From Paenibacillus sp. W2I17 (GTDB lineage: Bacteria; Bacillota; Bacilli; Paenibacillales; Paenibacillaceae), in contig NZ_JAUSXM010000001.1 of NCBI RefSeq assembly GCF_030815985.1, positions 2,728,001 through 2,792,000 on the forward strand: a stretch of 64,000 nt of DNA, written 5' to 3'. The notes beneath the pieces are model-generated. The model had not been told where the DNA came from and made no database searches. It saw only the letters and a program-made list of their open reading frames with translations. A program made the position numbers and the translations under genes. Of the stretch, positions 52,273 through 61,933 are shown in pieces. The number at the start of each line of letters is the position of its first letter. Position 1 is the stretch's first letter.

Positions 52273-52695
52273 TCACTTCTTGCTAATCTTAAACTTGAAC
52301 GCCCAAGTCGCTGTGTTACCAGAATATCGGCCTCTGTTCTCGGTCACCACCACGGAAAGTGTCTTGTTGGTTGATTTGGAGAACGAAGATAGTTTGACGT
52401 TGGCGCTTTTATCCCCGTAATCGGGAATTTTGTCCTGTTCTTCGGCGATGGCCTCCAGTTTCAACGTACCCGTGGATTTCAGGTTTAAAGTGACTGACGA
52501 ACCCTCCTCCAGATCTTTGCCGTTCACACTTGCTCCGATGGCCCACTCATTACCGACAGAGTTATTCTCGACAAGTTCTGCGCTCACCAGCGTCACGGTT
52601 ACCTTAACCGTTTTGGCGGCAGCATAGGAGGTTGGGGAACATACGGCGAATACCAGGCTCAGAACCATGAAAACATTAGCCCATTTTTTGAACAC
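52273..52695 (-). CDS. Small secreted protein of unknown function
   Basis: 140 residues. A signal peptide (MFKKWANVFMVLSLVFAV) is probably cleaved after SYAAA near residue 27. The mature part is beta-rich with alternating Val, Thr and Ser (KVTVTLVSAELVENNSVGNE, GSSVTLNLKSTGTLKLEAI), suggesting a small immunoglobulin-like sandwich. No family was recognised. GGAGG precedes the ATG, and a terminator follows, so it is monocistronic. Confidence 0.72.
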   Translation of the reverse strand: MFKKWANVFMVLSLVFAVCSPTSYAAAKTVKVTVTLVSAELVENNSVGNEWAIGASVNGKDLEEGSSVTLNLKSTGTLKLEAIAEEQDKIPDYGDKSANVKLSSFSKSTNKTLSVVVTENRGRYSGNTATWAFKFKISKK

Positions 52696-52803
52696 GAGAG
52701 TGCCTCCCTCTTATTCGTTTCTTTTGTTAAGACTATGCCTTATTCGCCGTGTTCCTTAAGTAATCCTTCCACTTGTGTAAGAAATTTTCTCTTGAACTGT
52801 CTG

Positions 52804-53238
52804 TTAAAGATGCTTCCGGTAACCCTGAACCTTCTCATCCTTGAAACCTAACTTCTCATAAAATATATGTGCTTCCTTACGCTGATCGCCAGACACCAGA
52901 ATCATGTAACCACAACCCAGATCTTTTGCAATTCGTTCAATCTGGAGCATTAACCTCTGCCCAATGCCCTGCCTGCGTACCTGATCCGATACAATCACAT
53001 TCTCCACAACCATGAACGGTTTGCATGGCCCCACCAGATCCATACACTCAACCCCCATAACGGACCCGACCAGCTTGCCATTGTAAAATGCCCCAAGCAC
53101 ATGATAATGACCATTCTGTTGTATGTAATGAAACATCTTTTTCATCTGCTGCTCATTAGTAGGCATTCCCATCAACTCATTGTATAGCTGGCTTAGTGCC
53201 GGTAAATCTTCAAGTTCGATTCCTTTAATGGTAACCAT
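52804..53238 (-). CDS. GNAT-family acetyltransferase
   Basis: 144 residues, one GNAT domain. VVENVIVSDQVRRQGIGQRL is the acetyl-CoA-binding strand and loop, and HIFYEKLGFKDEKVQGYRK is the typical C-terminus. AGGAGGG lies before the ATG. It stands alone, 39 bases downstream of the next GNAT gene, and the two may have arisen by duplication, although their sequences are only distantly alike. Confidence 0.82.
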   Translation of the reverse strand: MVTIKGIELEDLPALSQLYNELMGMPTNEQQMKKMFHYIQQNGHYHVLGAFYNGKLVGSVMGVECMDLVGPCKPFMVVENVIVSDQVRRQGIGQRLMLQIERIAKDLGCGYMILVSGDQRKEAHIFYEKLGFKDEKVQGYRKHL

Positions 53239-53277
53239 TATAACCCTCCTGATTTTTCCTATTTCGCATGCTTTGTC

Positions 53278-53703
53278 TTAAGTAAGGTCCTTCTTAAAAT
53301 AATAATGACTGTGTCCGGTCGGTGCATTCTCGATCGTTGTGATCAATTGGTAGCCATGTTTCTTGTAAAATTCCGGTGCTTGATAGGAGAAAGTGTTCAA
53401 CATGACAAAATCACAAGATTTCTCTCGCGCAATTCGCTCAACTTCAAGCAACAACTGTGAACCATATCCCCGATGCCGTTGTTCAGAATCCACCCAAAGA
53501 ATATCAACCTCCAGCCAGTTCCAGCAAAGTGTACTAAGCACACCTGCAACAATCTCGCCAGTCTCATTTTTGATATTGAAATTCAGTTCTTCGTACCGAT
53601 GCCTTAATTCCTCACTCACATGGGTCGCATTGTATGCTACTAATTGCTGGCGAACATACTCTGAATCTTGCTCGGTACTTGGGGTTATATTTCCTTTAGA
53701 CAT
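53278..53703 (-). CDS. GNAT-family acetyltransferase
   Basis: 141 residues. The acetyl-CoA site is VDSEQRHRGYGSQLLLEVERIA, and APEFYKKHGYQLITTIENAPTG closes the domain, in a form common in antibiotic- and small-amine-acetylating GNATs. AGGAG precedes the ATG. It lies 16 bases downstream of pgsA on the same strand. The substrate is unknown. Confidence 0.82.
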   Translation of the reverse strand: MSKGNITPSTEQDSEYVRQQLVAYNATHVSEELRHRYEELNFNIKNETGEIVAGVLSTLCWNWLEVDILWVDSEQRHRGYGSQLLLEVERIAREKSCDFVMLNTFSYQAPEFYKKHGYQLITTIENAPTGHSHYYFKKDLT

Positions 53704-53719
53704 CTCCTAATCACTCCTT

Positions 53720-54250
53720 TTATCTCAACAGTTTATAATTTACGATAATGTAATTCATTCCGGATAAGAGAGTAACGCCTGTTGCAACCCATAGTAATGC
53801 CACATCCACTCTGATATCAGTCAGCAAACTAAACGGAACATTGTTCAACAAAATGGCAATGATCGCTGCCACCTGAAGCACCATTTTGATCTTACCATAC
53901 CGATCCGCTGCAAGAGCAATGCCCTGTTCTGTGGCTACCATTCGTAATGCAGTAATGACAATTTCACGTCCTATAATGATTACAGCAATCCATGAACTGA
54001 TCATATTCTCCTGAACCATCATGACCAGCGCTACCGCAATCAACAGTTTATCCGCCAGTGGATCAAGCAACTTTCCCAGATTCGTGATCTGATTATATTT
54101 TCTCGCCACATATCCATCTAATTTATCCGTACCTGCCGCTACTGCAAATATAATTAGTGCAATCATCACGCTTTGCTGATTGAGAAAACAGATCATAAAC
54201 AATGGAATCAACGCGATTCTAGCCAACGTGATTTTATTTGCCAGATTCAT
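53720..54250 (-). CDS. pgsA: CDP-diacylglycerol-glycerol-3-phosphate 3-phosphatidyltransferase-like
   Basis: 176 residues, an integral membrane enzyme of phospholipid synthesis that makes phosphatidylglycerol phosphate. The CDP-alcohol phosphatidyltransferase signature is complete: Asp42, Asp45, Gly46, Ala49, Arg50, Gly59, Asp63, Asp67 in DKLDGYVARKYNQITNLGKL and the bases that follow. Several hydrophobic helices surround it. Context is not the usual ymf/recA region, so it could be a second copy. It follows the ClbS-like gene by 6 bases. Confidence 0.88.
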   Translation of the reverse strand: MNLANKITLARIALIPLFMICFLNQQSVMIALIIFAVAAGTDKLDGYVARKYNQITNLGKLLDPLADKLLIAVALVMMVQENMISSWIAVIIIGREIVITALRMVATEQGIALAADRYGKIKMVLQVAAIIAILLNNVPFSLLTDIRVDVALLWVATGVTLLSGMNYIIVNYKLLR

Positions 54251-54256
54251 TAGACA

Positions 54257-54802
54257 TTAGATATCTCCACTCCTCTCATCCATGTTGGCTAACTGACCTT
54301 TTTTCCATTTACGAATTCGGGTCCGAAAAGATTTAAAAGGGGCTACCGAATTAATCTGGATCCACTTCACCATAGCCCATCCGGGTTTGGTACCCGTCCA
54401 CTGTCTCATCCCTTGCACAAATAACTCTTCTTCACTCAGTGAGTCAATCCAGTTCTGCCACTTTTGTTCTGTCTCCCGAAACAAAGAACGCAGCTCCTCC
54501 AGCGTATAACCTGAATACTTTTCGTAAAATGATTCATTTAACGGCCCCAATTGGTTCCATTTATACCCTGGTGCAGGCATATGACATTCATGTCTCAACT
54601 GTTCATTTCGCTCCCAATCCATCACCAGGTTCATCCATCCTAACTGGTAGGCAATCATCTGGGCAGGAGTCTTGTCCACACCTTCGACCCACTTATCTTT
54701 GTCACTGTTATGGATGTCATTGAATTCACCCTCAAACAATACATAGGTGCGTCGAATCGTCTCACTTAATTCTTTCTTCGAGGCATATAGAATTCCAGGC
54801 AC
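54257..54802 (-). CDS. ClbS/DfsB family four-helix-bundle protein
   Basis: About 181 residues. ILYASKKELSETIRRTYVLFE starts the domain, with TPAQMIAYQLGWMNLVMDWE and a later GYTLEELRSLFRETEQKW. This is the DinB-related DUF1706 family that includes ClbS, which hydrolyses colibactin-type cyclopropanes. The GTG at 54800-54802, with GGAGTGGAG upstream, gives a normal family N-terminus; an ATG at 54886 would add 28 unrelated residues. No genotoxin genes are nearby, so a protective role is only inferred. Confidence 0.72.
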   Translation of the reverse strand: MPGILYASKKELSETIRRTYVLFEGEFNDIHNSDKDKWVEGVDKTPAQMIAYQLGWMNLVMDWERNEQLRHECHMPAPGYKWNQLGPLNESFYEKYSGYTLEELRSLFRETEQKWQNWIDSLSEEELFVQGMRQWTGTKPGWAMVKWIQINSVAPFKSFRTRIRKWKKGQLANMDERSGDI

Positions 54803-54920
54803 GCTACTCCACTCCCCTCGTTTCACCGTTATACATAAATCAGAAGCATGGACTCTATCATCATTTCGACTCAATTCCATAATCATCCTTTTTTTTATGA
54901 GGCATTATACTTAGAAAAAG

Positions 54921-54957
54921 AAAAAAGAGCAGTCTGTAAACAATACAGCTGCCCTTT
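54921..54957 (-). terminator. Terminator after bceB
   Basis: On the - strand GGGCAGCTGTA and TACAGACTGCTC pair with one bulge and are followed by a TTTTTT-C-TTTTT tract. It lies about 45 bases past the bceB stop. Confidence 0.75.
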
Positions 54958-54999
54958 ACTCAACCTATTTTGCTATATCAGCATCTCCTGATCCCAATT

Positions 55000-56922
55000 C
55001 TACAAAGCTTCCTTAATCACCCGTTTATAGTACCACACAGACAACAGACCAAAGATCGAATATAACAATGTATAGACTATCATGACAATGACCGTAGGTG
55101 TCGCCAGCTCCGTACCAAAGAAAAACCAACCTGATTTCACGGCAAAGTAACTATGACTCAATCCCACCACAAGTGGAATACCAAAGTTAAACAACTGCTT
55201 GATCTGAATTCCCCTCAACAGATTGCTTTGTGTAAATCCAAGTTTACGAAGAATGGTATAATTGCCCTTCTCCTCTTCACTCTCATTCATTTGTTTAAAG
55301 TACAGGATACATCCCGATGTAATCAAGAACGTCAAACCAAGGAAACCAACAATGAACATAATCAGTCCCATATTGTTACGTTGGTTATTTCTGAACTCAA
55401 TCTGGGAGAAACTCGGTGCTTCCAACTCCAGCTTCTTATATACGGCGTACGCCTCTTCAGCCTGCTTCTCGTTCAGAATACGCACACCATAGTAGTCACG
55501 CTCGGGTTTCTGCAGCTCGGGATCGAGGTCCTGCCGCAGCTGCTGGTACACCGTTTCATCTACTACCGCTACAGGCGTGCCCCCAGTGTAGTACGAAGGA
55601 AGCACTCCCTGTTTAGTGGTTCCGATCAGTTGTTGGTCTAGCGTTCGCTTCAATCCATGCAAGACGATTGGACCTGTCTCCTGAATGGAAATCAACTGCT
55701 GAATGGCATTTCCGTATCCCATGAAGACCACTTCACCTGGTTGCAGATCGATGTTATCTACCATATTGTCACTCAACACACTACTGAACAGGTACTGTTC
55801 CGTCATGGACTCATCCATCACTTCATGAGCATCAATTTCAATATAAATAGGCTGTCTATGATTCTCCTCATATGGAATCTGTTTGTGTTCCAACTCCGTT
55901 ACAAAGCGATTTTTCACCTCAACCTGAGCAAATGAAAAATCCTCTGGCAAGCTTTCCTTCGCCTGAGCCTCTGCCGAATAATACGAAATGTAGCTGAGTG
56001 ACAGCATGCCAATAGCAAGCGCCGACACGGTTGTAATAATCGTGAGCAACAATGCATTAGATTTCATGCGGAACATGATTGAAGATAAAGACAACACCTC
56101 ATGAATGGATAGGTAGCCGTTTTTACTTTTGCGAATCAGATTAAAGATAAAACTTACCGAACCCTTATAGAACAGGTATGTCCCCAGTATAACCGAGAAG
56201 AGAATCAGGATCATCGTATACATCAACTGCTGCATATCCATTGCCTCACCACTGAACAGCCGTGCAGACATGAAGTATCCATACACAATCAGAGCAATAC
56301 CCAAGACGCCAACAATCATCTGTCCAAACGACATCTTCTGCACCTGCTGCTCCGAAGTGGCCGATACCCGAAAGAGCGAGAGAATGCTCTGTCTCTTGAT
56401 AAAAGTGTAATTCATCAGCATGATGAGCAAATACATTATCGTAAAGACAATCACCGTTTGCATCAGTGCCATCGGAGAGAAGTACAGTTTCGTAATCGCA
56501 TCCACACCGAGAATTTTGAACAATATCATCAATACCAGCTTGGACGCAAGAAACCCAATTAACACACCGATGGCCATGGAGCCAAAATAAAGGATACTGT
56601 TCTCCGCACTCAAAATGCCAAAAATTCTGCCTTTCGTCAATCCGATCAATTGAAATAATCCAATTTCTTTGCTACGCCGCTTGATAAAGATCGTATTGGC
56701 ATAGAGCAAAAAGATGCCGACAATGACGATTAACAGTACCGAAGATGCGCCTATAGCCGCCGCACCTTTCGTTGAAGCAGCCACCTCATCCATGGAAGGA
56801 TCATACTGTAACGTCACAAAGGAAAAATACAAGGCCACACTGAACACAAGCGCAAATACATAGAGATAATAATTCTTTAGATTTTTCCTGAGATTGCGGA
56901 AGATAATATAATTCAAGCTCAT
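55000..56922 (-). CDS. bceB: BceB-type ABC transporter permease
   Basis: 640 residues with ten predicted membrane helices (FtsX-like) and a large external domain of about 200 residues between helices 7 and 8 (roughly 310-525), the hallmark of peptide-antibiotic detoxification permeases. [29 protein letters not shown] starts the family pattern in shortened form. It overlaps bceA by 4 bases. By analogy it binds lipid II-targeting peptides, frees the target and signals to the BceS kinase. Confidence 0.9.
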   Translation of the reverse strand: MSLNYIIFRNLRKNLKNYYLYVFALVFSVALYFSFVTLQYDPSMDEVAASTKGAAAIGASSVLLIVIVGIFLLYANTIFIKRRSKEIGLFQLIGLTKGRIFGILSAENSILYFGSMAIGVLIGFLASKLVLMILFKILGVDAITKLYFSPMALMQTVIVFTIMYLLIMLMNYTFIKRQSILSLFRVSATSEQQVQKMSFGQMIVGVLGIALIVYGYFMSARLFSGEAMDMQQLMYTMILILFSVILGTYLFYKGSVSFIFNLIRKSKNGYLSIHEVLSLSSIMFRMKSNALLLTIITTVSALAIGMLSLSYISYYSAEAQAKESLPEDFSFAQVEVKNRFVTELEHKQIPYEENHRQPIYIEIDAHEVMDESMTEQYLFSSVLSDNMVDNIDLQPGEVVFMGYGNAIQQLISIQETGPIVLHGLKRTLDQQLIGTTKQGVLPSYYTGGTPVAVVDETVYQQLRQDLDPELQKPERDYYGVRILNEKQAEEAYAVYKKLELEAPSFSQIEFRNNQRNNMGLIMFIVGFLGLTFLITSGCILYFKQMNESEEEKGNYTILRKLGFTQSNLLRGIQIKQLFNFGIPLVVGLSHSYFAVKSGWFFFGTELATPTVIVMIVYTLLYSIFGLLSVWYYKRVIKEAL

Positions 56923-57674
56923 TGCTGTACACCACCCAATACGCCTTGGGTTTTGATAATATCGTTGAAGAACGATTGCCGTGACTCGTCTCCTTTATTC
57001 AACTGGGTGTAGATCTGACCGTCTCGAATAAAGATCACTCTGCTGCAATAACTTGCGGCAACCGGATCATGGGTAACCATAATAATAGTCGCTTTTCGTG
57101 CACTGTTCATATCACTTAACTTGCCGAGCAGATCCGAAGCGGACTTGGAATCCAGCGCTCCTGTCGGCTCATCCGCAAAAATGATACTCGGCTCGTGGAC
57201 AAATGCTCGTGCTGCCGAAGTCCGCTGCTTCTGACCCCCTGAAATCTCAGATGGATACTTGTCTTTCAACTCGTAGATTCCCAGTTCACGGGCAATCTGT
57301 TCAAACTTCCGGTGTGCCTCCTGTTTTGGAATGTTCGTGATCGAGAGCGGCAATAATACATTTTCCTTCACCGTCAGCGTATCCAGAAGATTATATTCCT
57401 GAAAAATAAAGCCCAGATGATGTTTGCGGAACTCAGCCAGCTGTTTCTCCTTCATTCCGGTGAATTCCTTGCCCTCAATATCAATCGTGCCCTGACTCAC
57501 CCGATCAATGGAGGAAAGTACATTAAGCAGCGTCGTTTTACCCGAACCCGAAGGCCCCATAATACCTACAAATTCTCCCTTACTTACCCCAAGATCAATG
57601 CCCTTCAGCACTTCCTGTTTATTCAGTTTATTACCATAGACTTTATGAATTTTTTTGGCTTCCAGTATCCACAT
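56919..57674 (-). CDS. bceA: BceA-type ABC transporter ATPase
   Basis: 251 residues. Walker [10 protein letters not shown], the Q-loop [10 protein letters not shown], the signature [16 protein letters not shown] and Walker [20 protein letters not shown] are all intact. The gene follows bceS by about 115 bases, and a 7-4-7 dyad lies about 104 bases upstream. With BceB it forms the drug-sensing and resistance transporter. Confidence 0.92.
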   Translation of the reverse strand: MWILEAKKIHKVYGNKLNKQEVLKGIDLGVSKGEFVGIMGPSGSGKTTLLNVLSSIDRVSQGTIDIEGKEFTGMKEKQLAEFRKHHLGFIFQEYNLLDTLTVKENVLLPLSITNIPKQEAHRKFEQIARELGIYELKDKYPSEISGGQKQRTSAARAFVHEPSIIFADEPTGALDSKSASDLLGKLSDMNSARKATIIMVTHDPVAASYCSRVIFIRDGQIYTQLNKGDESRQSFFNDIIKTQGVLGGVQQ

Positions 57675-57777
57675 ATCTCACTCACTCCTCTTAGATCTTC
57701 TGCAAAATGCTCATGTCTATATCATAGGCGGAATGTGCAGTGTTATCGTGTGATTCACCGAACAAAACCAAAAAGCA

Positions 57778-57795
57778 TGTGACATTGTTGTCACA
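57778..57795. promoter_or_regulatory. BceR-type inverted repeat upstream of bceA
   Basis: TGTGACA-TTGT-TGTCACA is a perfect 7-4-7 dyad at 57778-57795, overlapping the bceS stop. It agrees with the TnACA-N4-TGTnA pattern reported for BceR-like regulators and lies about 104 bases before bceA, where a response-regulator activator would act. A TATGAT (-10 on the - strand, 57721-57726) follows without a good -35, as expected of an activated promoter. Confidence 0.7.
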
Positions 57796-58795
57796 CGCCT
57801 GCAAGATGCACCATGTCGTTTTTTCGCGGAAAAGTAAGTGTGACGGTTGTGCCCTCGCCAAGAGAAGATTCTACATGAATGTTCATATGAAGCGTCTGGA
57901 CCACCTGACGAACCAGATACAGCCCCATCCCGGTAGCCGCTCCATCCATTCTGCCTCGGGTAGACGTAAATCCTTTATCAAATATACGCGGCAGATCTTG
58001 AGTATCAATCCCTCGCCCGTGATCCTGAATCATGAGTATGATGTGTCCATCCTGTTCCCGACTTTCAATGAGAATGTCCGATGAATCGCTATATTTCACC
58101 GCATTGCTCAACAACTGCCGGAGGATGAAGCCTAACCATTTGCTGTCAGTGAGCACGCGCGATACCATTAAAGACACATCAAAGCCAATGCCTTTGGAAA
58201 TGCACCACGATTTCAGTGCTCGTATCTCACTATTCAATACCGGTTCAAGTTCCGTCTCTTCGATGAACAAATCATTATGCATGAACGGAATACGCTTCTG
58301 ATGAAGCTGCTGATCCAGCAACTGATGAATTCGTAACCATTCATATGTCATTTGGCTCTGTAACTTGTCGTTTGGCAAGCGCTCGATCATCAGTTGCAAC
58401 GCAGTCAGTGGGGTCTTCACCTCATGAATCCAGGATAACATCTCGTCCTTCTCCTGTTCCAGAGCGATAAAATGATGTGACGACTCCTTACGATACCGCT
58501 GTGTCTGGGAACTGACCGCCTCATGTACAATCTGCTCATATGGACTTTCGGCGATATCAAGTTCTCTCAGATCATAGGTATGATCCCAGATGCTCAACTT
58601 TTTATAGAAACGGGTCTCTTTCAGGTATCTCGCCCAGATAAAAACAAGGCATACCACTACATTCAGTCCTACGATATACACCACAGATTGGAATGGAATG
58701 GACGAGTCCAGGTAGGCCACCAATAAAATAATAAGTTGCATGCTTACCAGTAGCCATAACCAACTAGCCCTTTCTCGTATGTACTTTCCGATCAT
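57791..58795 (-). CDS. bceS: BceS-type intramembrane-sensing histidine kinase
   Basis: 334 residues. Two N-terminal helices (about 11-29 and 36-56) are joined by only a few external residues, so the kinase cannot bind a ligand itself and must sense through the BceAB transporter. The H-box is SWIHEVKTPLTAL with His124, and the ATPase part shows NAVKYSD, DHGRGID and GMGLYLV. It overlaps bceR by 4 bases and is the second gene of the module. Confidence 0.92.
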   Translation of the reverse strand: MIGKYIRERASWLWLLVSMQLIILLVAYLDSSIPFQSVVYIVGLNVVVCLVFIWARYLKETRFYKKLSIWDHTYDLRELDIAESPYEQIVHEAVSSQTQRYRKESSHHFIALEQEKDEMLSWIHEVKTPLTALQLMIERLPNDKLQSQMTYEWLRIHQLLDQQLHQKRIPFMHNDLFIEETELEPVLNSEIRALKSWCISKGIGFDVSLMVSRVLTDSKWLGFILRQLLSNAVKYSDSSDILIESREQDGHIILMIQDHGRGIDTQDLPRIFDKGFTSTRGRMDGAATGMGLYLVRQVVQTLHMNIHVESSLGEGTTVTLTFPRKNDMVHLAGV

Positions 58796-59481
58796 GCTTC
58801 TGCCTCTTCCGTTGCCATGTATCCCTGACCTACTTTGGTTTCAATGTACTGCTCCAAGCCGATGGGTTCAAGTTTCTTCCGTAACCGATTAACGTTAACC
58901 GTCAGCGTGTTGTCACTCACAAAATGCTCGTGATCCCACAAGCTCCGGATGAGGTCCTCACGGGTAACAATCTGATTTTTGTGCTCGACCAGCACTTTAA
59001 GGATGAACATCTCATTTTTGGTTAACAGAACAGATTCATCCCCGCAGGTCAGTGTATTTTTCACATACTCAATAGCAGCACCACGCCAGGTTCGGAGTTC
59101 AATATGCTCTGTATTATAGTTGTACACCCTCCGCAAAGTCGCTTGGATCTTGGCAATTAATACATCGAAGTGAAAAGGCTTCTGGATAAAATCGTCTGCC
59201 CCCAAATGCATGGACATAACCATATCCGCAGGATGATCCCGTGAGGACAAAAAGATAATCGGCACATTGGAGTGCGAACGAATGATCCGGCACCAGTGGA
59301 ACCCGTCATATTGGGGTAACTGAATATCAATAATGACCAGTTGCGGCTGAATTACGCTGTACTCCTGCAATACCTTGCCAAAATCCTGCACACCATACAC
59401 ATCATACGACCATTGGGACAAACGTTCCTTGATTTCACTGAATAACGATTCGTCGTCTTCAATGAGCATAATTTTAAACAA
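58792..59481 (-). CDS. bceR: BceR-type response regulator
   Basis: About 229 residues: a receiver with phosphoacceptor Asp52 (LVIIDIQLPQYDG) and Lys in FIQKPFH, then an OmpR-type winged helix (LLTKNEMFILKVLVEHKNQ, DNTLTVNVNRLRKKL). A TTG at 59479-59481, with GGTGA upstream, gives MFKIMLIEDDESLF, the expected family start; a GTG at 59493 is also in frame. It is the first gene of bceRSAB and would activate bceAB through the dyad at 57778. Confidence 0.9.
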   Translation of the reverse strand: MFKIMLIEDDESLFSEIKERLSQWSYDVYGVQDFGKVLQEYSVIQPQLVIIDIQLPQYDGFHWCRIIRSHSNVPIIFLSSRDHPADMVMSMHLGADDFIQKPFHFDVLIAKIQATLRRVYNYNTEHIELRTWRGAAIEYVKNTLTCGDESVLLTKNEMFILKVLVEHKNQIVTREDLIRSLWDHEHFVSDNTLTVNVNRLRKKLEPIGLEQYIETKVGQGYMATEEAEA

Positions 59482-59528
59482 GAGATTCACCACGTTTCTG
59501 ATCTTCTAAGGTTGAATAAGGTAATCAG

Positions 59529-59582
59529 ACTCCGTTGTTGCAGAATCACCTTTACCGTTACGAATCGTACTTCCGATCGCTG
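59529..59582. repeat. Half-copy of the dispersed repeat
   Basis: GACTCCG, GCAGAATCACC, GTTACGAATCGTAC and TTCCGATCGCTG occur in the same order as in the left arms of the 24455 and 13485 copies. No right arm is present. It lies upstream of bceR and downstream of the YueD-like gene's stop. Confidence 0.6.
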
Positions 59583-59665
59583 ATTCCAGTGTACAGGGAA
59601 GTTGGGCTTATATCAAAAGGTATCCATACTTCGTAAAGAAAACGATCCGAAATACATATATCATA

Positions 59666-60430
59666 TTAGCTCTCAACAGTGTGTATAACATGGCTTGCAT
59701 CACTGTTTTCGTCCATCCGCTCGATCAACTGCATCGCTACGTCTCGTGGCGATCTTAATTGTCCTGCTTCATATACTTGATTGAACATACCTGCAAGAGC
59801 GAACTCCTCTGCACTTTTGCCTCGTGCAACAGCCTGCAATTCCGTATCTACCATCCCCGGATCAAAAGCAATAATCTCAACAGGGTTCTGTTGGCCCGTT
59901 TGCTCCAAAGATACGCATTGGGTGAACATGTTCATACCTGCCTTGGATGTACAGTACACTGCCATTGAAGGCGCGGGATAACTTCCCGAACCCGATGAGA
60001 GATTGACAATTTTACGTCTGGCGGACAGATGATTTGTTTGTTGAATAAAAGAGGAACTTAATATCATTGGTGCTGCGAGGCTGATGTTAAGACTCTGACT
60101 TATCTCTGCCGCACTGCATTGATCGATAGGTTTTAGAGGCTCCAGCATCGCTGCATTATTAATGAGTCCAATGAATTCAGCTTCCTGAGAAGGTATTTGG
60201 TCCAATATGCGTGTAATCAAATCATCGATCCCATTCAGGTCGGCAAGATCATACTGAACATGGCGGTAACGCCCGCTCCATTCCTCGCTTGATTCCGACA
60301 GATCCGAACCCCCGCGTGAAATACCGTAAACGTAATCCCCCTTAGCCAATAATAACTCTGCAAGTTGTAAACCGATCCCTTTGGATGTGCCTGTAATGAT
60401 AAAGTGTCTTTTTCCTGTTTCTGTTCCCAT
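59666..60430 (-). CDS. yueD: SDR family protein, YueD/benzil reductase-like
   Basis: 254 residues. The cofactor site is FIITGTSKGIGLQLAELLL, followed by NNAAML and a SSGSG/YCTSKAG active site (Ser, Tyr, Lys). The PGMVDTELQ segment and overall length fit the sepiapterin-reductase-like group with YueD, which reduces benzil-type diketones. GGAGG precedes the ATG. It reads as a single gene. The physiological substrate is unknown. Confidence 0.82.
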   Translation of the reverse strand: MGTETGKRHFIITGTSKGIGLQLAELLLAKGDYVYGISRGGSDLSESSEEWSGRYRHVQYDLADLNGIDDLITRILDQIPSQEAEFIGLINNAAMLEPLKPIDQCSAAEISQSLNISLAAPMILSSSFIQQTNHLSARRKIVNLSSGSGSYPAPSMAVYCTSKAGMNMFTQCVSLEQTGQQNPVEIIAFDPGMVDTELQAVARGKSAEEFALAGMFNQVYEAGQLRSPRDVAMQLIERMDENSDASHVIHTVES

Positions 60431-60482
60431 TCCGATACCACTCCTCCTCTATTTTCAATGCATGTTTATTTCACTATTCTTA

Positions 60483-61199
60483 CTAGTTTTTCTTTCTCCA
60501 CAACGTGGCCCAGAGAAAAGGTACACCAAAATACGGTTCATGTTGCTCCAGCGACTTCATTGCACGGAACTCCACACATTCAAAGCCATCTTCCAGCATG
60601 TAGCGAAGCTTCTCCTCCGTGAACGCAAGACCACCGCGCATCGACTTCTCTTGATACACCTGCCAATCATTCATAACGATCTCAGGCCCACCAATATCGC
60701 CAAAACCAGGAGCAAAACAAGTCATTCCAAAGTATCCTCCAGGCCGGAGTGCATTGTGGATCATCTCTATGTAGGGAATGCGCTGATGTGGCAACAGATG
60801 GTGCAGACAACCCGAGTCGTAGACAAGATCATATTCTTGCTCTGGGGACAATTCGAACACAGATCGACATTCAAAATGCACATCCAGTTGCTCCTCTGCC
60901 GCCCTCTCTTTAGCCCAAGCAATAGCTGTCTCCGAAAGATCATAAGCATCTACCTGATATCCTTGGCGGGTTAAATACAACGCATTTCTGCCCGGGCCAC
61001 ACCCCAGTTCCAGTGCCTTGCCGCCGCTCAGCACACCTTCGTTCACATGCGCTACCAGATTCTCATCCTGTTTGTTTGGGAAAAAGGGGATTGGTCTGTT
61101 CCGATCCTCATAGAAAGGTTCCCAAAACTGCTTGGCAGATCTGAAATCCGCATCGAGCATATCATATAGATCCTGTACACTTTTAATCGTCTTTTCCAC
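60483..61199 (-). CDS. Class I SAM-dependent methyltransferase
   Basis: About 238 residues with motif I ALELGCGPGRNALYL, the acidic strand VDAYDLSETAIAWAK, and YDLVYDSGCLHHL as the motif IV region. A thiopurine/tellurite-type or small-molecule methyltransferase is likely. The GTG at 61197-61199 has AAGGAGG 9 bases upstream; a nearby ATG at 61226 overlaps no site. The substrate cannot be deduced. Confidence 0.82.
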   Translation of the reverse strand: MEKTIKSVQDLYDMLDADFRSAKQFWEPFYEDRNRPIPFFPNKQDENLVAHVNEGVLSGGKALELGCGPGRNALYLTRQGYQVDAYDLSETAIAWAKERAAEEQLDVHFECRSVFELSPEQEYDLVYDSGCLHHLLPHQRIPYIEMIHNALRPGGYFGMTCFAPGFGDIGGPEIVMNDWQVYQEKSMRGGLAFTEEKLRYMLEDGFECVEFRAMKSLEQHEPYFGVPFLWATLWRKKN

Positions 61200-61360
61200 A
61201 ACCACATTCCTCCTTAACTGCTCCATTCAAACCTTCATTTTCGACTATTCATTCCTCGTCATTTTCATTAAATCAGCCACACTCTATTATAACATTTTTA
61301 CCCAGTAGTTCTCTATTTTTCTTGTGCTTTTCTACTTAAAAACATAAGCTTTTTCCCAAC

Positions 61361-61390
61361 AAAAAAAACGACCGACATGGATGTCGATCG
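61361..61390 (-). terminator. Terminator after the VOC gene
   Basis: On the - strand CGATCGACAT-CC-ATGTCGGTCG forms a 10-bp stem with one G-U pair, followed by eight U residues. It lies 28 bases past the stop at 61419. Confidence 0.85.
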
Positions 61391-61418
61391 CTTACAATCG
61401 TTGGGGTTTGTGTTGAAT

Positions 61419-61802
61419 TTACTTGGCCCGTTCCAAGACTGCAAAGTAATTTCCTTCGTTATCAGCAAAGTTGAAGACACGCCCCGTTGGCATCTCGACA
61501 ATCTCTCCGACCGTTACATGTTTACCAGCCAAGTCGGCATATAACTGATCCAGATTTTCGGTGAAGAACATTAACGAAGGTGTGCCCAGATTTACACCTG
61601 CTGACATCCGCGCCACGAACTCTTTGTCATGGAGTATAATGCTTGTCTGCGAGTCTGGGGTAGGCGCAATCTCAATCCATCTCATGCCCTCGTCAAGGTT
61701 TACTTCATCCACAATGTGGAATCCAGCGACTTCGGTCCAAAAAGCCAGTGATTCATCTTGATTATTGACATACAACATAACCTGGCCGACTTTGCTAAAC
61801 AT
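61419..61802 (-). CDS. VOC (glyoxalase/bleomycin-resistance) family protein
   Basis: 127 residues forming two beta-alpha-beta-beta-beta modules. GQVMLYVNNQDESLAFWTEV starts the first and VGEIVEMPTGRVFNFADNEG the second. Metal ligands are not clearly complete, and the function could be binding rather than catalysis. GGAG precedes the ATG. The context is a group of small stress- or resistance-type genes. Confidence 0.82.
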   Translation of the reverse strand: MFSKVGQVMLYVNNQDESLAFWTEVAGFHIVDEVNLDEGMRWIEIAPTPDSQTSIILHDKEFVARMSAGVNLGTPSLMFFTENLDQLYADLAGKHVTVGEIVEMPTGRVFNFADNEGNYFAVLERAK

Positions 61803-61933
61803 GGATCAATCACTCCTCTGATCATCTAATCTCTTAACATCCTGCTTATCATTCCTCAAATTCCAATAGAGTATAACATGCAAGACAGCTTTTTTGATCA
61901 TCTTTCTTTGCAAGTACTAACTACACATTAGAC

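Noticed and set aside
52804..53703. The two adjacent GNAT genes as a recent tandem duplication
   Set aside because: They share only the general GNAT motifs; their sequences are too different for a recent duplication.
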